Of a stretch of 64,000 nucleotides of DNA, positions 7,748-15,899 are shown one piece after another. Each line of letters starts with the position of its first letter. The first letter of the stretch is position 1. Made by a program: the position numbers and the translations under genes. Below the pieces are notes generated by a model. The model saw only the letters and a program-made list of their open reading frames with translations. It was not told the origin of the DNA and did no database searches. The stretch is from an uncultured Allomuricauda sp. (lineage in GTDB: Bacteria; Bacteroidota; Bacteroidia; Flavobacteriales; Flavobacteriaceae), in the NCBI RefSeq assembly GCF_947499585.1, contig NZ_CANMOO010000002.1, positions 930,001 to 994,000 on the forward strand, given 5' to 3'.

Positions 7748-9196
7748 ATGAAAAAGGGAAATGCTTTATCCAATCCAGTAAATACTTTAGAGAATAACGC
7801 TGAAAATATCATTCATAATCCCAAAGCCTTGACCTTAAAAAACAAAATAAGTTCGTTTTTTGATACGGCTGATGCCTGGGGCGTTTTTGTAATGGGAAGT
7901 ACATTTGTATTAATGCTGGGAGCTGCTTACCTAATGTATATTTTGCAAAGTGATTTTACCCAGTTTAATTTGGAACGTATGAGTTCCAAACTTGGATTGG
8001 CCTTTATGATTGTAGCAGGTGGCTTGTTTTTATTTAAGGTGGTTTTTTTCCTTTATACGCTATACCAATATCTTCGATATAAACCAATTGCATCGGTTGA
8101 AGATGATGAGCTACCTACCTGCACTGTAATAGTGCCAGCCTATAATGAAGGAAAGCAGGTTTGGGATACATTAATGAGTTTGGCAGAGAGCGATTTCCCT
8201 AAAGAGAAATTACAACTACTTGCTATTGATGATGGTAGTCAAGATGATACTTGGCACTGGATACAAGAGGCAAAGAAAAAGTTAGGAGATTGTTTGACTA
8301 TTTATAAACAACCCAAAAACATGGGAAAACGCCATGCTTTGTACCTTGGTTTTAACGAGGGAACGGGAGAGATTTTTGTGACAGTAGATAGCGATTCTAT
8401 TGTAAAAAAGGACACTTTAAGAAATTTGGTCAGTCCTTTCATTACAAATGAACAATGTGGGGCTGTTGCAGGCAATATTCGGGTTTTGAATAATGAGAAG
8501 GCCCTGCTGCCTAAAATGTTGGATGTGAGTTTTGTATTGAGTTTTGAGTTCGTTCGTTCGGCGGAAAGTAGTCTTAACTCTGTGCTTTGTACTCCAGGTG
8601 CTTTGGCAGCGTATCGGAGCTCTGCTGTTTTTGCTTGTCTTCCAGAATGGATAAATCAAACTTTTATGGGGCAACCCTCGGACATTGGAGAGGATCGCGC
8701 AATGACCAATATGATATTGAAGCAAGGGCATCATGTATTGTTCCAAAGAAATGCCTATGCGTACACCAATGTGCCTGAAAAATATCGTAGCTTATACAAG
8801 ATGTTCATCAGATGGGGCAGAAGTAATGTCCGTGAGAACATAGAAATGTCCAAATATGTCTTCAAGAATTTTAGACAGGAATCCAAGACAGGCACAAGAC
8901 TTTTATTTTTAAGTCAGTCCTCAAAAATTGTTATGAGCTACCCATTTTTGTTGTTCATGCTATTTTTTATTATAACCCATCCTTTGCTGTTTGTGAGTTC
9001 AACACTTTTTAGCATTCTTGTTTTATCCACCTTTCCAGTGATATTCTATGCAAAACGATATGAGTTATCAGAATCCTTCTGGGCTTACTCATATAGTATT
9101 TTATACACCTTTGGACTATTCTGGATTACGCCTTATGCTATTGCCACGGCTAATAGAAGAGGCTGGTTGACACGTGGTTTGTCAGAAAAAAAATAG
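7748..9196 (+). CDS. membrane glycosyltransferase family 2, NodC/hyaluronan-synthase-like
   Basis: A 482-residue processive-type GT2 enzyme. Two N-terminal membrane segments (about 45-65 and 83-106) precede the catalytic domain. Motifs: VPAYNE (129-134), DDGS (161-164), DSD (214-216), GED (314-316) and the Q/RxxRW-type block ending RW at 355-356. Several membrane segments follow (about 395-475). This order is that of chitin, hyaluronan and poly-GlcNAc synthases, which polymerise and export a polysaccharide from UDP-sugars at the inner membrane. No modification or export partner lies beside it, so the product is not predictable. The 245-bp spacer upstream shows no recognisable promoter core. 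Confidence 0.85.
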   Translation: MKKGNALSNPVNTLENNAENIIHNPKALTLKNKISSFFDTADAWGVFVMGSTFVLMLGAAYLMYILQSDFTQFNLERMSSKLGLAFMIVAGGLFLFKVVFFLYTLYQYLRYKPIASVEDDELPTCTVIVPAYNEGKQVWDTLMSLAESDFPKEKLQLLAIDDGSQDDTWHWIQEAKKKLGDCLTIYKQPKNMGKRHALYLGFNEGTGEIFVTVDSDSIVKKDTLRNLVSPFITNEQCGAVAGNIRVLNNEKALLPKMLDVSFVLSFEFVRSAESSLNSVLCTPGALAAYRSSAVFACLPEWINQTFMGQPSDIGEDRAMTNMILKQGHHVLFQRNAYAYTNVPEKYRSLYKMFIRWGRSNVRENIEMSKYVFKNFRQESKTGTRLLFLSQSSKIVMSYPFLLFMLFFIITHPLLFVSSTLFSILVLSTFPVIFYAKRYELSESFWAYSYSILYTFGLFWITPYAIATANRRGWLTRGLSEKK

Positions 9197-9210
9197 ATGC
9201 AATATTAAGC

Positions 9211-9864
9211 TTAAGGTTTCCATTCTGAGTAGAATTGTTTCAAAAAGTCCAGCATATATTGATGTCTTTCTGCTGCTAATCTTTTTCCTGTAGAGGTATT
9301 CATTTTATCCTTGAGCAACAGTAACTTTTCGTAAAAATGGTTGATAGTTGGAGTATTGGATTTTTTGTATTCCTCTTTGGTCATGTTTAGTTTTGGGGAA
9401 ATTTCTGGATTGTAAAGTTCCCGGTTTTTAAATCCGCCATAATTAAAGGCACGGGCAATACCAATGGCTCCAATGGCATCTAATCGGTCAGCATCCTGTA
9501 CTACTTTTAATTCTGTAGAAGAAAATACCTTTTGGTTTTTTTCTAAACTGTTTTTAAAAGACATGTGTTTGATGATGTTTATTACATGATCAATCGTCCC
9601 TTCATTAACTTCTTGGGTGTTTAAAAAATCCATTGCCATTTTTGGTCCCACACTCTCATCACCATTGTAGAACTTCGGGTCCGCAATATCATGTAAAAGA
9701 GCTGCCAGCTGCACGACCAAAACATCTACTTTTTCATGTTCCGATATGAATTTTGTGGTATTAAAAACACGTTCAATATGAAACCAATCATGACCTCCCT
9801 CAGCATTTTTAAGTGTTTCTTTTACAAAAGAGATGGTTTTTTGGATAAGTGGTGAATGACTCAT
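9211..9864 (-). CDS. HD-domain phosphohydrolase
   Basis: A 217-residue HD-superfamily hydrolase of the YedJ/predicted HD type. Metal ligands appear as H25/D26 with H29 (GGHDWFHIERV), then the HD pair H58-D59 (ALLHDIAD), and a later D in the DADRLDAIGAIG block typical of this subgroup. Such enzymes hydrolyse phosphate esters or nucleotides; the substrate is unknown. It is translated from an ATG lying directly after the TAA of the upstream acyltransferase gene, so the two form an operon. It converges on the glycosyltransferase gene with 14 bp between stops. Confidence 0.8.
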   Translation of the reverse strand: MSHSPLIQKTISFVKETLKNAEGGHDWFHIERVFNTTKFISEHEKVDVLVVQLAALLHDIADPKFYNGDESVGPKMAMDFLNTQEVNEGTIDHVINIIKHMSFKNSLEKNQKVFSSTELKVVQDADRLDAIGAIGIARAFNYGGFKNRELYNPEISPKLNMTKEEYKKSNTPTINHFYEKLLLLKDKMNTSTGKRLAAERHQYMLDFLKQFYSEWKP

Positions 9865-10596
9865 TTAGTATTTTATGCCTTTTGTAACTTGTTTTTCTAC
9901 CTCTGTAATCAGTGCATCTATATCTCCTGTATTTTCCATTGGTGAATGAACTTCAAATTTAAGATAAGACCCAAGACCCATCGGAAATTTTCCAAAACGC
10001 AATATTTTCCATGAGTTGTTTATACTAATGGGCACAATAAGTGCTGATGGTGCTTTTTTTAAAAGTATTTTTAACCCCATGGGTTTAAAAGGTTTGGGGT
10101 GTCCATTTCTACTTCTTGTACCTTCAGGAAAGATAACCGCAGCACGATTATTTTTCTCAACATAACTGCCTAATCTGGCTATTTCGCTCAAGGCCTGTTT
10201 TCCGTCCTTTCTGTCTATTAATGCAGAACCGCCATGTCTTAAATTATAGGATACACTTGGAATACCTTGGCCTAATTCTTTTTTGGCAACAAATTTTGGA
10301 TGGTGTTTTCTCATGTACCAGATAATGGGTGGAATATCATACATGCTTTGGTGATTGGTAACAATAATTAGAGGTCTATCAGTCGGAATATTATGTTTGT
10401 TTTCAAATTTGTAGCGTGTACCAAGGACATTGGTGGAACGCATTAAAAACCAATTTAGGATTTCTACACTTTTTTTATGTGCGCTGTAACCCAAAACGTT
10501 TAAACAAAACCATTGTATGGGGTGGAAAATGATTAAAGCCAGACCAAAGAATATAAAAAAGAGAATGGTCAATGGATAAGAAAACAACCTTTGCAT
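9865..10596 (-). CDS. 1-acyl-sn-glycerol-3-phosphate acyltransferase (PlsC family)
   Basis: A 243-residue membrane-bound acyltransferase. An N-terminal membrane segment (about 6-26) is followed by the catalytic motif NHQSMYD (81-87, H82 and D87), the second block GGSALIDRK (122-130) and the phosphate-binding FPEGTRSR (156-163). It transfers a second acyl chain to lysophosphatidate, or acylates a related lysolipid, at the inner membrane. It is followed directly by the HD hydrolase and preceded, 3 bp upstream, by a decayed SDR gene, indicating a former three-gene operon. Confidence 0.85.
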   Translation of the reverse strand: MQRLFSYPLTILFFIFFGLALIIFHPIQWFCLNVLGYSAHKKSVEILNWFLMRSTNVLGTRYKFENKHNIPTDRPLIIVTNHQSMYDIPPIIWYMRKHHPKFVAKKELGQGIPSVSYNLRHGGSALIDRKDGKQALSEIARLGSYVEKNNRAAVIFPEGTRSRNGHPKPFKPMGLKILLKKAPSALIVPISINNSWKILRFGKFPMGLGSYLKFEVHSPMENTGDIDALITEVEKQVTKGIKY

Positions 10597-10599
10597 ACT

Positions 10600-10884
10600 T
10601 TACATTCTTTTATAGAGCCAATTTGGTAAAATCTTGACAATTATGGCGATTAATCTCCGTCTTTTTGAGATATAGACCCAATCTTTTTTCTTTTGATAGC
10701 TGAAAATATTTGATTGGCTGCTTTCTCGGCTGAAGCTACCCAAAATTGCCCTTTGTCGTATTAACAAATCCAGGGCGAAAATTGGTAACGGCAACACCGA
10801 TTTTGTAATCGTTTTTGGATAGAAAAGAGCAAGTTCTCGTCCAATACCTGAAGAGGCTCCAATAACAAATGCCTTTCTAGCCAT
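10600..10884 (-). pseudogene. decayed short-chain dehydrogenase (SDR) gene
   Basis: The start reads MARKAFVIGASSGIGRELA, the NAD(P)-binding GASSGIG motif of an SDR, and the end reads KDWVYISKRRRLIA...LPNWLYKRM, the typical C-terminus of a ~240-residue SDR. Between them about 150 codons are missing: the YxxxK active site and the central Rossmann strands are absent. The middle is shifted: a different frame reads YKIGVAVTNFRPGFVNTTKGNFG then hits TAG, and the third frame reads VASAEKAANQIFSAIKRKK. So there is one large internal deletion and at least two frameshifts. The 95-residue open frame that remains is not a functional enzyme. Confidence 0.85.
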
Positions 10885-10891
10885 AATTGAC

Positions 10892-10923
10892 AAAAATAAA
10901 AAACCACCTCAAAATGAGGTGGT
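10892..10923 (-). terminator. intrinsic terminator after the bacilliredoxin gene
   Basis: Perfect 8-bp stem ACCACCTC/GAGGTGGT (10903-10910 with 10916-10923), 5-nt loop, then a T-rich tail on the minus strand (10902 down to 10892). It ends the bacilliredoxin transcript just before the SDR remnant. Confidence 0.85.
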
Positions 10924-10948
10924 CCAAAGTTCTTTTTTTAATGAAGTA

Positions 10949-11359
10949 TTAGCAGAATTCGTTATATGCTTCCATTAAATTTTCAGCAATCATTTCTGCT
11001 GGCCTACCTTCAATATGATGTCTCTCTATCATGTGAACTAATTCGCCATCTTTAAACAATGCCATGCTTGGCGAAGATGGAGGAAAAGGAACCATATGGT
11101 TTCTTGCAGTATCAACAGCATCTGTGTCAACCCCTGCAAAAACGGTTGCCAAATGGCTAGGTTTCTTATTGTTTTGCAGGCTTAGTTTAGCTGCAGGCCT
11201 GGCATTGGCCGCAGCACAACCACAAACGGAGTTTACAACAACCAGAGTTGTTCCCTCTTGCTTTAGTGCATTTTCAACTGCTTCGCTTGTATATAATTCT
11301 TCAAACCCAGCAGAAGCCAAGTCAGCTCTCATAGGTTTTACCAATTCTTCTGGATACAT
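10949..11359 (-). CDS. BrxA/BrxB-family bacilliredoxin
   Basis: A 136-residue thioredoxin-fold protein of the YphP/YqiW family. The redox motif is CGC (C46-G47-C48) in the context VVNSVCGCAAANARP, the hallmark of bacilliredoxins that remove bacillithiol from S-bacillithiolated proteins in the cytoplasm. Bacillithiol is known in Bacteroidota, so the role fits. Length matches the family (about 135-145). It is monocistronic with its own promoter (-7 TATCTTTG at 11390-11383) and terminator (10923-10892). It is divergent from the TerB-DnaJ gene, with an inverted repeat (11417-11436) between the two promoters. Confidence 0.9.
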   Translation of the reverse strand: MYPEELVKPMRADLASAGFEELYTSEAVENALKQEGTTLVVVNSVCGCAAANARPAAKLSLQNNKKPSHLATVFAGVDTDAVDTARNHMVPFPPSSPSMALFKDGELVHMIERHHIEGRPAEMIAENLMEAYNEFC

Positions 11360-11382
11360 AGTCTTATTTTTTATTTTGAATT

Positions 11383-11390
11383 CAAAGATA
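11383..11390 (-). promoter_or_regulatory. -7 promoter element TATCTTTG for the bacilliredoxin gene
   Basis: A perfect TAnnTTTG on the minus strand, 23 bp before the start codon. The -33 position has only ATG rather than TTG at 21-bp spacing. Confidence 0.45.
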
Positions 11391-11416
11391 CGGTTTTTGT
11401 CGTATTTTTTTCATCA

Positions 11417-11436
11417 CCCTTAACACCGTTTAAGGG
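11417..11436. repeat. inverted repeat between divergent promoters
   Basis: Perfect 7-6-7 dyad CCCTTAA-CACCGT-TTAAGGG, located between the -7 elements of the bacilliredoxin gene and the TerB-DnaJ gene. No T-run follows on either side, so it looks like an operator rather than a terminator. Confidence 0.5.
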
Positions 11437-11457
11437 TTTCTTTCTTGGGCAAAACCC

Positions 11458-11465
11458 TATATTTG
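11458..11465 (+). promoter_or_regulatory. -7 promoter element TATATTTG for the TerB-DnaJ gene
   Basis: A perfect TAnnTTTG, 19 bp before the ATG at 11485. No TTG at the usual -33 distance. Confidence 0.4.
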
Positions 11466-11484
11466 GGCTTTAATATTTTTAAGG

Positions 11485-12222
11485 ATGATTAAGTGGGTAG
11501 CTGCATTTCTTGGCTATTTTATATTTAGGTTTCCAGGAGCGGTACTTGGATTTATTGTTGGGAGCTTGTTGGACAATCTTGGCGGCAGTAGCAGTGGCCC
11601 TAGAACAGTTTTTGGGGATTTTACCCAACAAACAGTTTCACCTGCAGATTTTGAACTGAACTTACTTTCACTATGTTCAATTGTTATTAAGGCAGATGGA
11701 CAGGTAAGTCAGCGGGAGTTGGATTATGTGCGACAGTATTTTTTGAGTACATATGGCAAGGAAAAGGCCAATGCTATTTTTCGAACCTTTAACGATGTAA
11801 TCAAAAAAAGAGAAATCTCTGCACAGCGAATCTGCTCCTTTTTGGTACAACGCACTAGATATGAGGTAAGATTGCAATTGTTGCATTTTCTTTTTGGAAT
11901 TGCACAAGCTGATGGACAAGTTAGTAAGGCCGAAGTTGGTAAACTGAGAGAGCTAGCAGGGTATTTAAGAGTTGGCCAACATGATTTTGAAAGTATCATG
12001 GCCATGTTTATTAAATCTGCGGATAACGCATATAAAATTTTGGAGATTGAAAGAAGTGCAACAGATGATCAGTTAAAAAAGGCTTATAGGACGATGGCAA
12101 AGAAGTATCATCCAGATAGGGTTGTAACTGAGAACGAGGCTATTAAAAAGGGTGCTGAAGAAAAATTTAAGGAAGTACAAAAGGCTTACGAGACTATTCA
12201 GAAAGAACGAGGGATTTCATAA
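11485..12222 (+). CDS. DjlA-like TerB/DnaJ-domain protein
   Basis: A 245-residue co-chaperone-like protein. Residues 1-30 form a hydrophobic segment with a GxxxG-like pattern (probable membrane anchor), residues about 55-175 are a TerB-like helical domain with two DGQVS repeats (71-75 and 143-147), and residues 182-240 are a J-domain with the catalytic HPD at 209-211. The domain order is that of E. coli DjlA, which anchors DnaK activity at the inner membrane. It is probably cotranscribed with the HupE/UreJ gene 9 bp downstream. Confidence 0.85.
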   Translation: MIKWVAAFLGYFIFRFPGAVLGFIVGSLLDNLGGSSSGPRTVFGDFTQQTVSPADFELNLLSLCSIVIKADGQVSQRELDYVRQYFLSTYGKEKANAIFRTFNDVIKKREISAQRICSFLVQRTRYEVRLQLLHFLFGIAQADGQVSKAEVGKLRELAGYLRVGQHDFESIMAMFIKSADNAYKILEIERSATDDQLKKAYRTMAKKYHPDRVVTENEAIKKGAEEKFKEVQKAYETIQKERGIS

Positions 12223-12231
12223 TATAGAATT

Positions 12232-12816
12232 ATGCAAGAATTTTGGTTTTATATAAAATTGGGATTAGATCATGTACTAGATTTTGGAGCTTACGACCAT
12301 ATATTATTTTTGTCTGCCCTAGCTATTCCCTTTACGTTTAAGAGCTGGAAAAGAGTAATTGTCTTGGCAACAATCTTCACAATTGCCCATTGTACTTCAT
12401 TGGCGCTGTCTGCCTTTGATGTTTTTACGGTGGATGTAGGGTTAATAGAATTCCTTATTCCTGTAACCATCATATTAACAGGTTTGTTCAATTTAATTTA
12501 TGTGTACAAGGATGCTAAGAATGTGGGAATGTATCTGCACACCTTGGCAACTGCTTTTTTTGGCCTAATACATGGTTTTGGGTTTTCAAACTATTTTAAA
12601 ATGCTAATGGCGGAAGAGGAAGATAGGGTAACGCCGTTGTTGGGTTTTGCAACAGGGATTGAGTTTTCACAAGTTGCTATAATCCTTGCCATTCTTGGCA
12701 TTGCCTTTTTGATCCAGGAAGTGATAAAGGTGAAAAGGACGTATTTTATTGCCATAGCGTCCATTTTAATCATTTGCATTACAATACCATTACTCATTGC
12801 TACGTTTCCCAAGTAG
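12232..12816 (+). CDS. HupE/UreJ-family membrane protein
   Basis: A 194-residue integral membrane protein with about six hydrophobic segments. The HupE/UreJ signature region is readable: GLDHVLDFGAYDHILF near the N-terminus and a central HGFGFSNYFK block with conserved His and Phe. Family members are proposed nickel or cobalt transporters in hydrogenase/urease operons, but flavobacterial members like this one occur without hydrogenase or urease genes, as here. The role is therefore open. It follows the TerB-DnaJ gene by 9 bp. Confidence 0.75.
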   Translation: MQEFWFYIKLGLDHVLDFGAYDHILFLSALAIPFTFKSWKRVIVLATIFTIAHCTSLALSAFDVFTVDVGLIEFLIPVTIILTGLFNLIYVYKDAKNVGMYLHTLATAFFGLIHGFGFSNYFKMLMAEEEDRVTPLLGFATGIEFSQVAIILAILGIAFLIQEVIKVKRTYFIAIASILIICITIPLLIATFPK

Positions 12817-12901
12817 GGCCTTCGTTAAATTTAATCGAATAAGGTTGTAAGGGTCTTGCAAAGCGGGTATATTTATTTAAATATCGGGTTATTTCCGAAG
12901 T

Positions 12902-13339
12902 ATGAAGGAGAGTAAACAAGAAAAGTATGACAAGGCCTATTTAAGAATGGCAAAAGAATGGGGGAAGCTTTCCTATTGTCATAGAAAACAAGTAGGAGCA
13001 ATTGTTGTAAAAGATAGGATGATCATATCTGATGGTTATAATGGAACCCCAACCGGTTTTGAAAATGTATGTGAGGATGAAGAAGGGTATACCAAGTGGT
13101 ATGTGCTTCATGCAGAGGCCAATGCCATATCAAAAGTAGCCTCATCAACACAATCCTGTGAAGGCGCCACATTATACATTACATTATCTCCATGCAGAGA
13201 GTGCAGTAAGTTGATACATCAATCTGGCATAAAACGTGTTGTATATCAAACCGCTTACAAAGACGATTCTGGATTAAAATTTTTGGATCGCGCTGGAGTA
13301 ATTACCCATCACTTGCCTATTCTGGAGGAAATGGTATAA
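12902..13339 (+). CDS. deoxycytidylate (dCMP) deaminase family protein
   Basis: A 145-residue zinc-dependent deaminase. Zinc and proton-shuttle residues are H70-AE72 (VLHAEANAI) and C98/C101 (SPCRECSK). The N-terminal region has the SYCHRKQVGAI and DGYNGTPTGF blocks typical of dCMP deaminase/ComEB. It converts dCMP to dUMP for thymidylate synthesis, in the cytoplasm. The next gene (Ctp protease) begins 15 bp downstream, so the two are probably cotranscribed although functionally unrelated. Confidence 0.85.
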   Translation: MKESKQEKYDKAYLRMAKEWGKLSYCHRKQVGAIVVKDRMIISDGYNGTPTGFENVCEDEEGYTKWYVLHAEANAISKVASSTQSCEGATLYITLSPCRECSKLIHQSGIKRVVYQTAYKDDSGLKFLDRAGVITHHLPILEEMV

Positions 13340-13354
13340 CCCACCATTTAAATT

Positions 13355-14983
13355 ATGAAGAAAAAATATAGTTACATATTACCTACCCTACTCGCTCTTG
13401 CAGTGGCTGTCGGAATTTTTATAGGAGGAAAACTTCATTTTGATGATACCCCCGAAAAATTGTTCTCTACCAATTCAAAAAAGGACAAGCTGAACAGGTT
13501 GATTGATTATATTGATTACGAATATGTTGATGAAATAAATACAGATAGTATTGTAGACGTTACTGTAAACAATATTTTGGGGAAATTAGACCCGCATTCC
13601 GTTTACATTCCAAAAAGTGAAATGAGGGAAGTGTCTGAAAGTATGAAAGGAGATTTTGTAGGTATAGGCGTTAGCTTTTATATGTACAAAGACACAATCA
13701 CGGTTATTAGGACAATTAAGAACGGCCCAAGTTATATGAGTGGAATCAAACCTGGAGACCGAATATTGATTGCTGATAACGATACTCTTTTTGGGAGAAG
13801 AACTTCAAACAATGTGGTTGTTTCCAAACTTAAAGGAAAAATAGGGACTAAGGTAGATTTAAAGGTGTTCCGAAAATCTACAAACAGAACTTTGAACGTT
13901 ACAGTAACCAGAGACAGGGTTCCCATCAAAAGTGTAGATGCGTACTATATGCTTTCCAGAGACATGGGATACATTAAAATCAACCGTTTTGCAGAATCCA
14001 CTTTTGGGGAATTTAAAGATGCACTTAGAAAACTCAAGTTACGAGGAGCAGAAAAATTGGTGCTAGATTTAAGGGATAATCCAGGGGGCTATCTTGGTAT
14101 TGCAGAAAAATTGGCCGATGAGTTTTTGGAAGATGATAAGCTTATTCTCTACACCAAGAATAAAAAAGGTAGAATAAAGAAAGCTTTTGCTACCAAAAAA
14201 GGTGATTTTGAAGATAAGCCGGTTTATGTTTTAATCAACGAACGTTCAGCTTCAGCAAGTGAAATCATTGCGGGAGCATTACAAGATAATGACGTAGGTA
14301 CTATTGTTGGAAGACGTTCTTTTGGCAAAGGACTTGTTCAAAGAGAAATGGATCTAGGAGATGGCTCTGCTGTTCGTCTTACCGTTTCAAGATATTACAC
14401 TCCTACAGGGCGATCCATTCAAAAGTCTTATAAGAAAGGGCACAAAGACTACTACCAAACATTTATGGAACGGTACAGTAGCGGAGAATTAATTTCTGTT
14501 GACAGCATAAAAGTTGCAGACTCTTTAAAATTTAAAACTCCAAAAGGAAAGATTGTATACGGCGGCGGCGGAATTATTCCAGATGTTTTTGTTCCCATTG
14601 GCAGTAACGAAGAAGAAGCCATTGAGAGTATGGACGATACGTACGAGTTCTTTTCAAGATTTATTTTTGAACACTTGGAAAAAGACCGTACCCGTTATTC
14701 GGACTTCACAAAAAATGAGTTTTTAGATGAGTATAAAATTGATGATATACTTTTTGACGAATTCATTCAATTTGTATTGAACAGAAAAATAAGTCTGGAC
14801 TTTTATGCCTATGAGGAAAAAATAAAGGCATACTTAAAGGCAAACATTGCGGAGCAATTATTTTCTCCCAATTTGTCAGCTCAAATTAAAGGGACTCATG
14901 ACGCAATGTTGGAAAAAGTCAAGGTACTAGATGCTGCAATTTTTGACCAATCTGAAGTAGGGTCACTTAAACTACAAGATTAA
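13355..14983 (+). CDS. S41-family C-terminal processing protease
   Basis: A 542-residue exported protease. A signal anchor lies at residues 7-25, a PDZ domain at about 95-185 (GIGVSF, then GIKPGDRI), and the S41 domain at about 195-400. The catalytic dyad is S300 (ERSASASEI) and K325 (GRRSFGKG), with the standard 25-residue spacing. A C-terminal helical extension of about 130 residues follows. Such enzymes trim C-termini of envelope proteins in the periplasm. The stop overlaps the convergent small membrane-protein gene by 4 bp. Confidence 0.9.
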   Translation: MKKKYSYILPTLLALAVAVGIFIGGKLHFDDTPEKLFSTNSKKDKLNRLIDYIDYEYVDEINTDSIVDVTVNNILGKLDPHSVYIPKSEMREVSESMKGDFVGIGVSFYMYKDTITVIRTIKNGPSYMSGIKPGDRILIADNDTLFGRRTSNNVVVSKLKGKIGTKVDLKVFRKSTNRTLNVTVTRDRVPIKSVDAYYMLSRDMGYIKINRFAESTFGEFKDALRKLKLRGAEKLVLDLRDNPGGYLGIAEKLADEFLEDDKLILYTKNKKGRIKKAFATKKGDFEDKPVYVLINERSASASEIIAGALQDNDVGTIVGRRSFGKGLVQREMDLGDGSAVRLTVSRYYTPTGRSIQKSYKKGHKDYYQTFMERYSSGELISVDSIKVADSLKFKTPKGKIVYGGGGIIPDVFVPIGSNEEEAIESMDDTYEFFSRFIFEHLEKDRTRYSDFTKNEFLDEYKIDDILFDEFIQFVLNRKISLDFYAYEEKIKAYLKANIAEQLFSPNLSAQIKGTHDAMLEKVKVLDAAIFDQSEVGSLKLQD

Positions 14984-15183
14984 TCCTCCTTAAGTTTTTT
15001 GTCGATTTTTTTTGATGTCATAAAAATCAAAAGAAGAACTACTGCACACAAGGAAGCTATAATGCCTATCAATGCAATAGTGCTATCACCTTGAAAAGGG
15101 TTTTTAAAATCCACCAAAGTGACATTATATGCGATTAACCCTAAGGCCAAAAAAATTAAAACGATACTAAATGTCTTGTTCAT
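14980..15183 (-). CDS. small two-TM membrane protein
   Basis: A 67-residue protein with two hydrophobic segments (about 5-23 and 36-57), a short loop between them and a basic C-terminus (KKIDKKLKED). I do not recognise a named family; such small proteins are frequently conserved among flavobacteria. It lies 17 bp downstream of the MarC gene on the same strand, so it is likely cotranscribed with it. Its stop overlaps that of the Ctp gene on the opposite strand. Confidence 0.6.
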   Translation of the reverse strand: MNKTFSIVLIFLALGLIAYNVTLVDFKNPFQGDSTIALIGIIASLCAVVLLLIFMTSKKIDKKLKED

Positions 15184-15200
15184 AAATAAGAAACATGATG

Positions 15201-15779
15201 TTAGTTGCCCAGCATCTGATTAACGTTTGTGGCAAAAAGCTTTACGGCGATTGCCAAAAGGATTACCCCAAAAACTTTACGAATAACGCTAAGTCCATTC
15301 TTGCCCAAAACCCGTTCTATTTTGGCACTGGACTTAAGGACTATATATACAAAGATAATATTTACTACAATGGCTACTATAATGTTTTCAACATGATATT
15401 CTGCCCGTAAAGCTAAAATAGAAGTCAATGTTCCAGCTCCGGCAATAAGCGGAAAAGCAATAGGCACAACAGAAGCGCTTTCTGGTTCATCATCTTTAAA
15501 GAGAGTAATGCCCAAAACCATTTCCAAGGCCAAAAAGAAAATGACAAATGCGCCGGCCACGGCAAAAGAGTTCACATCTATTCCAATTAAGCCCAGAATA
15601 CTTTCACCCACAAAAAGGAAGGCCACCATAATACAAGCAGCTACAATGGAAGCTTTTTCGGACTGAATATGGCCTACCTTGCTTCTTAACGATATAATAA
15701 CGGGAACACTGCCCAAAATATCAATAACGGCAAAAAGAATCATGCTTGCGGTTACTATTTCCTTTATGTTGAAGTTCAT
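15201..15779 (-). CDS. MarC-family membrane protein
   Basis: A 192-residue integral membrane protein with six predicted hydrophobic segments. The family pattern is visible in the N-terminal FAVIDILGSVPVII segment and the central AFPLIAGAGTLTSIL segment. MarC proteins are widespread; the old link to multiple antibiotic resistance was not upheld, and the transport substrate is unknown. A perfect -7 element on its strand lies 20 bp upstream (15806-15799). Confidence 0.85.
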   Translation of the reverse strand: MNFNIKEIVTASMILFAVIDILGSVPVIISLRSKVGHIQSEKASIVAACIMVAFLFVGESILGLIGIDVNSFAVAGAFVIFFLALEMVLGITLFKDDEPESASVVPIAFPLIAGAGTLTSILALRAEYHVENIIVAIVVNIIFVYIVLKSSAKIERVLGKNGLSVIRKVFGVILLAIAVKLFATNVNQMLGN

Positions 15780-15798
15780 CGTACTGTGAATATATTTG

Positions 15799-15806
15799 CA
15801 AATTTA
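15799..15806 (-). promoter_or_regulatory. -7 promoter element TAAATTTG for the MarC gene
   Basis: A perfect TAnnTTTG on the minus strand, 19 bp before the start codon. No clear -33. Confidence 0.4.
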
Positions 15807-15871
15807 CGTGTAAAAAGCGTTTTTGGATCTCATATAAATGTATAGAAAACATCAATTTTTAGGTTTTAAAT

Positions 15872-15879
15872 TACCTTTG
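15872..15879 (+). promoter_or_regulatory. -7 promoter element TACCTTTG for the DUF3109 gene
   Basis: A perfect TAnnTTTG, 20 bp before the ATG at 15900. The same 8-mer occurs before yicC (36413). Confidence 0.4.
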
Positions 15880-15899
15880 CCCAAAAAGCAAAGAGTAAT

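Noticed and set aside
9205..9216. Palindromic TTAAGCTTAA between convergent genes
   Set aside because: Too short and without a T-run to be called a terminator.
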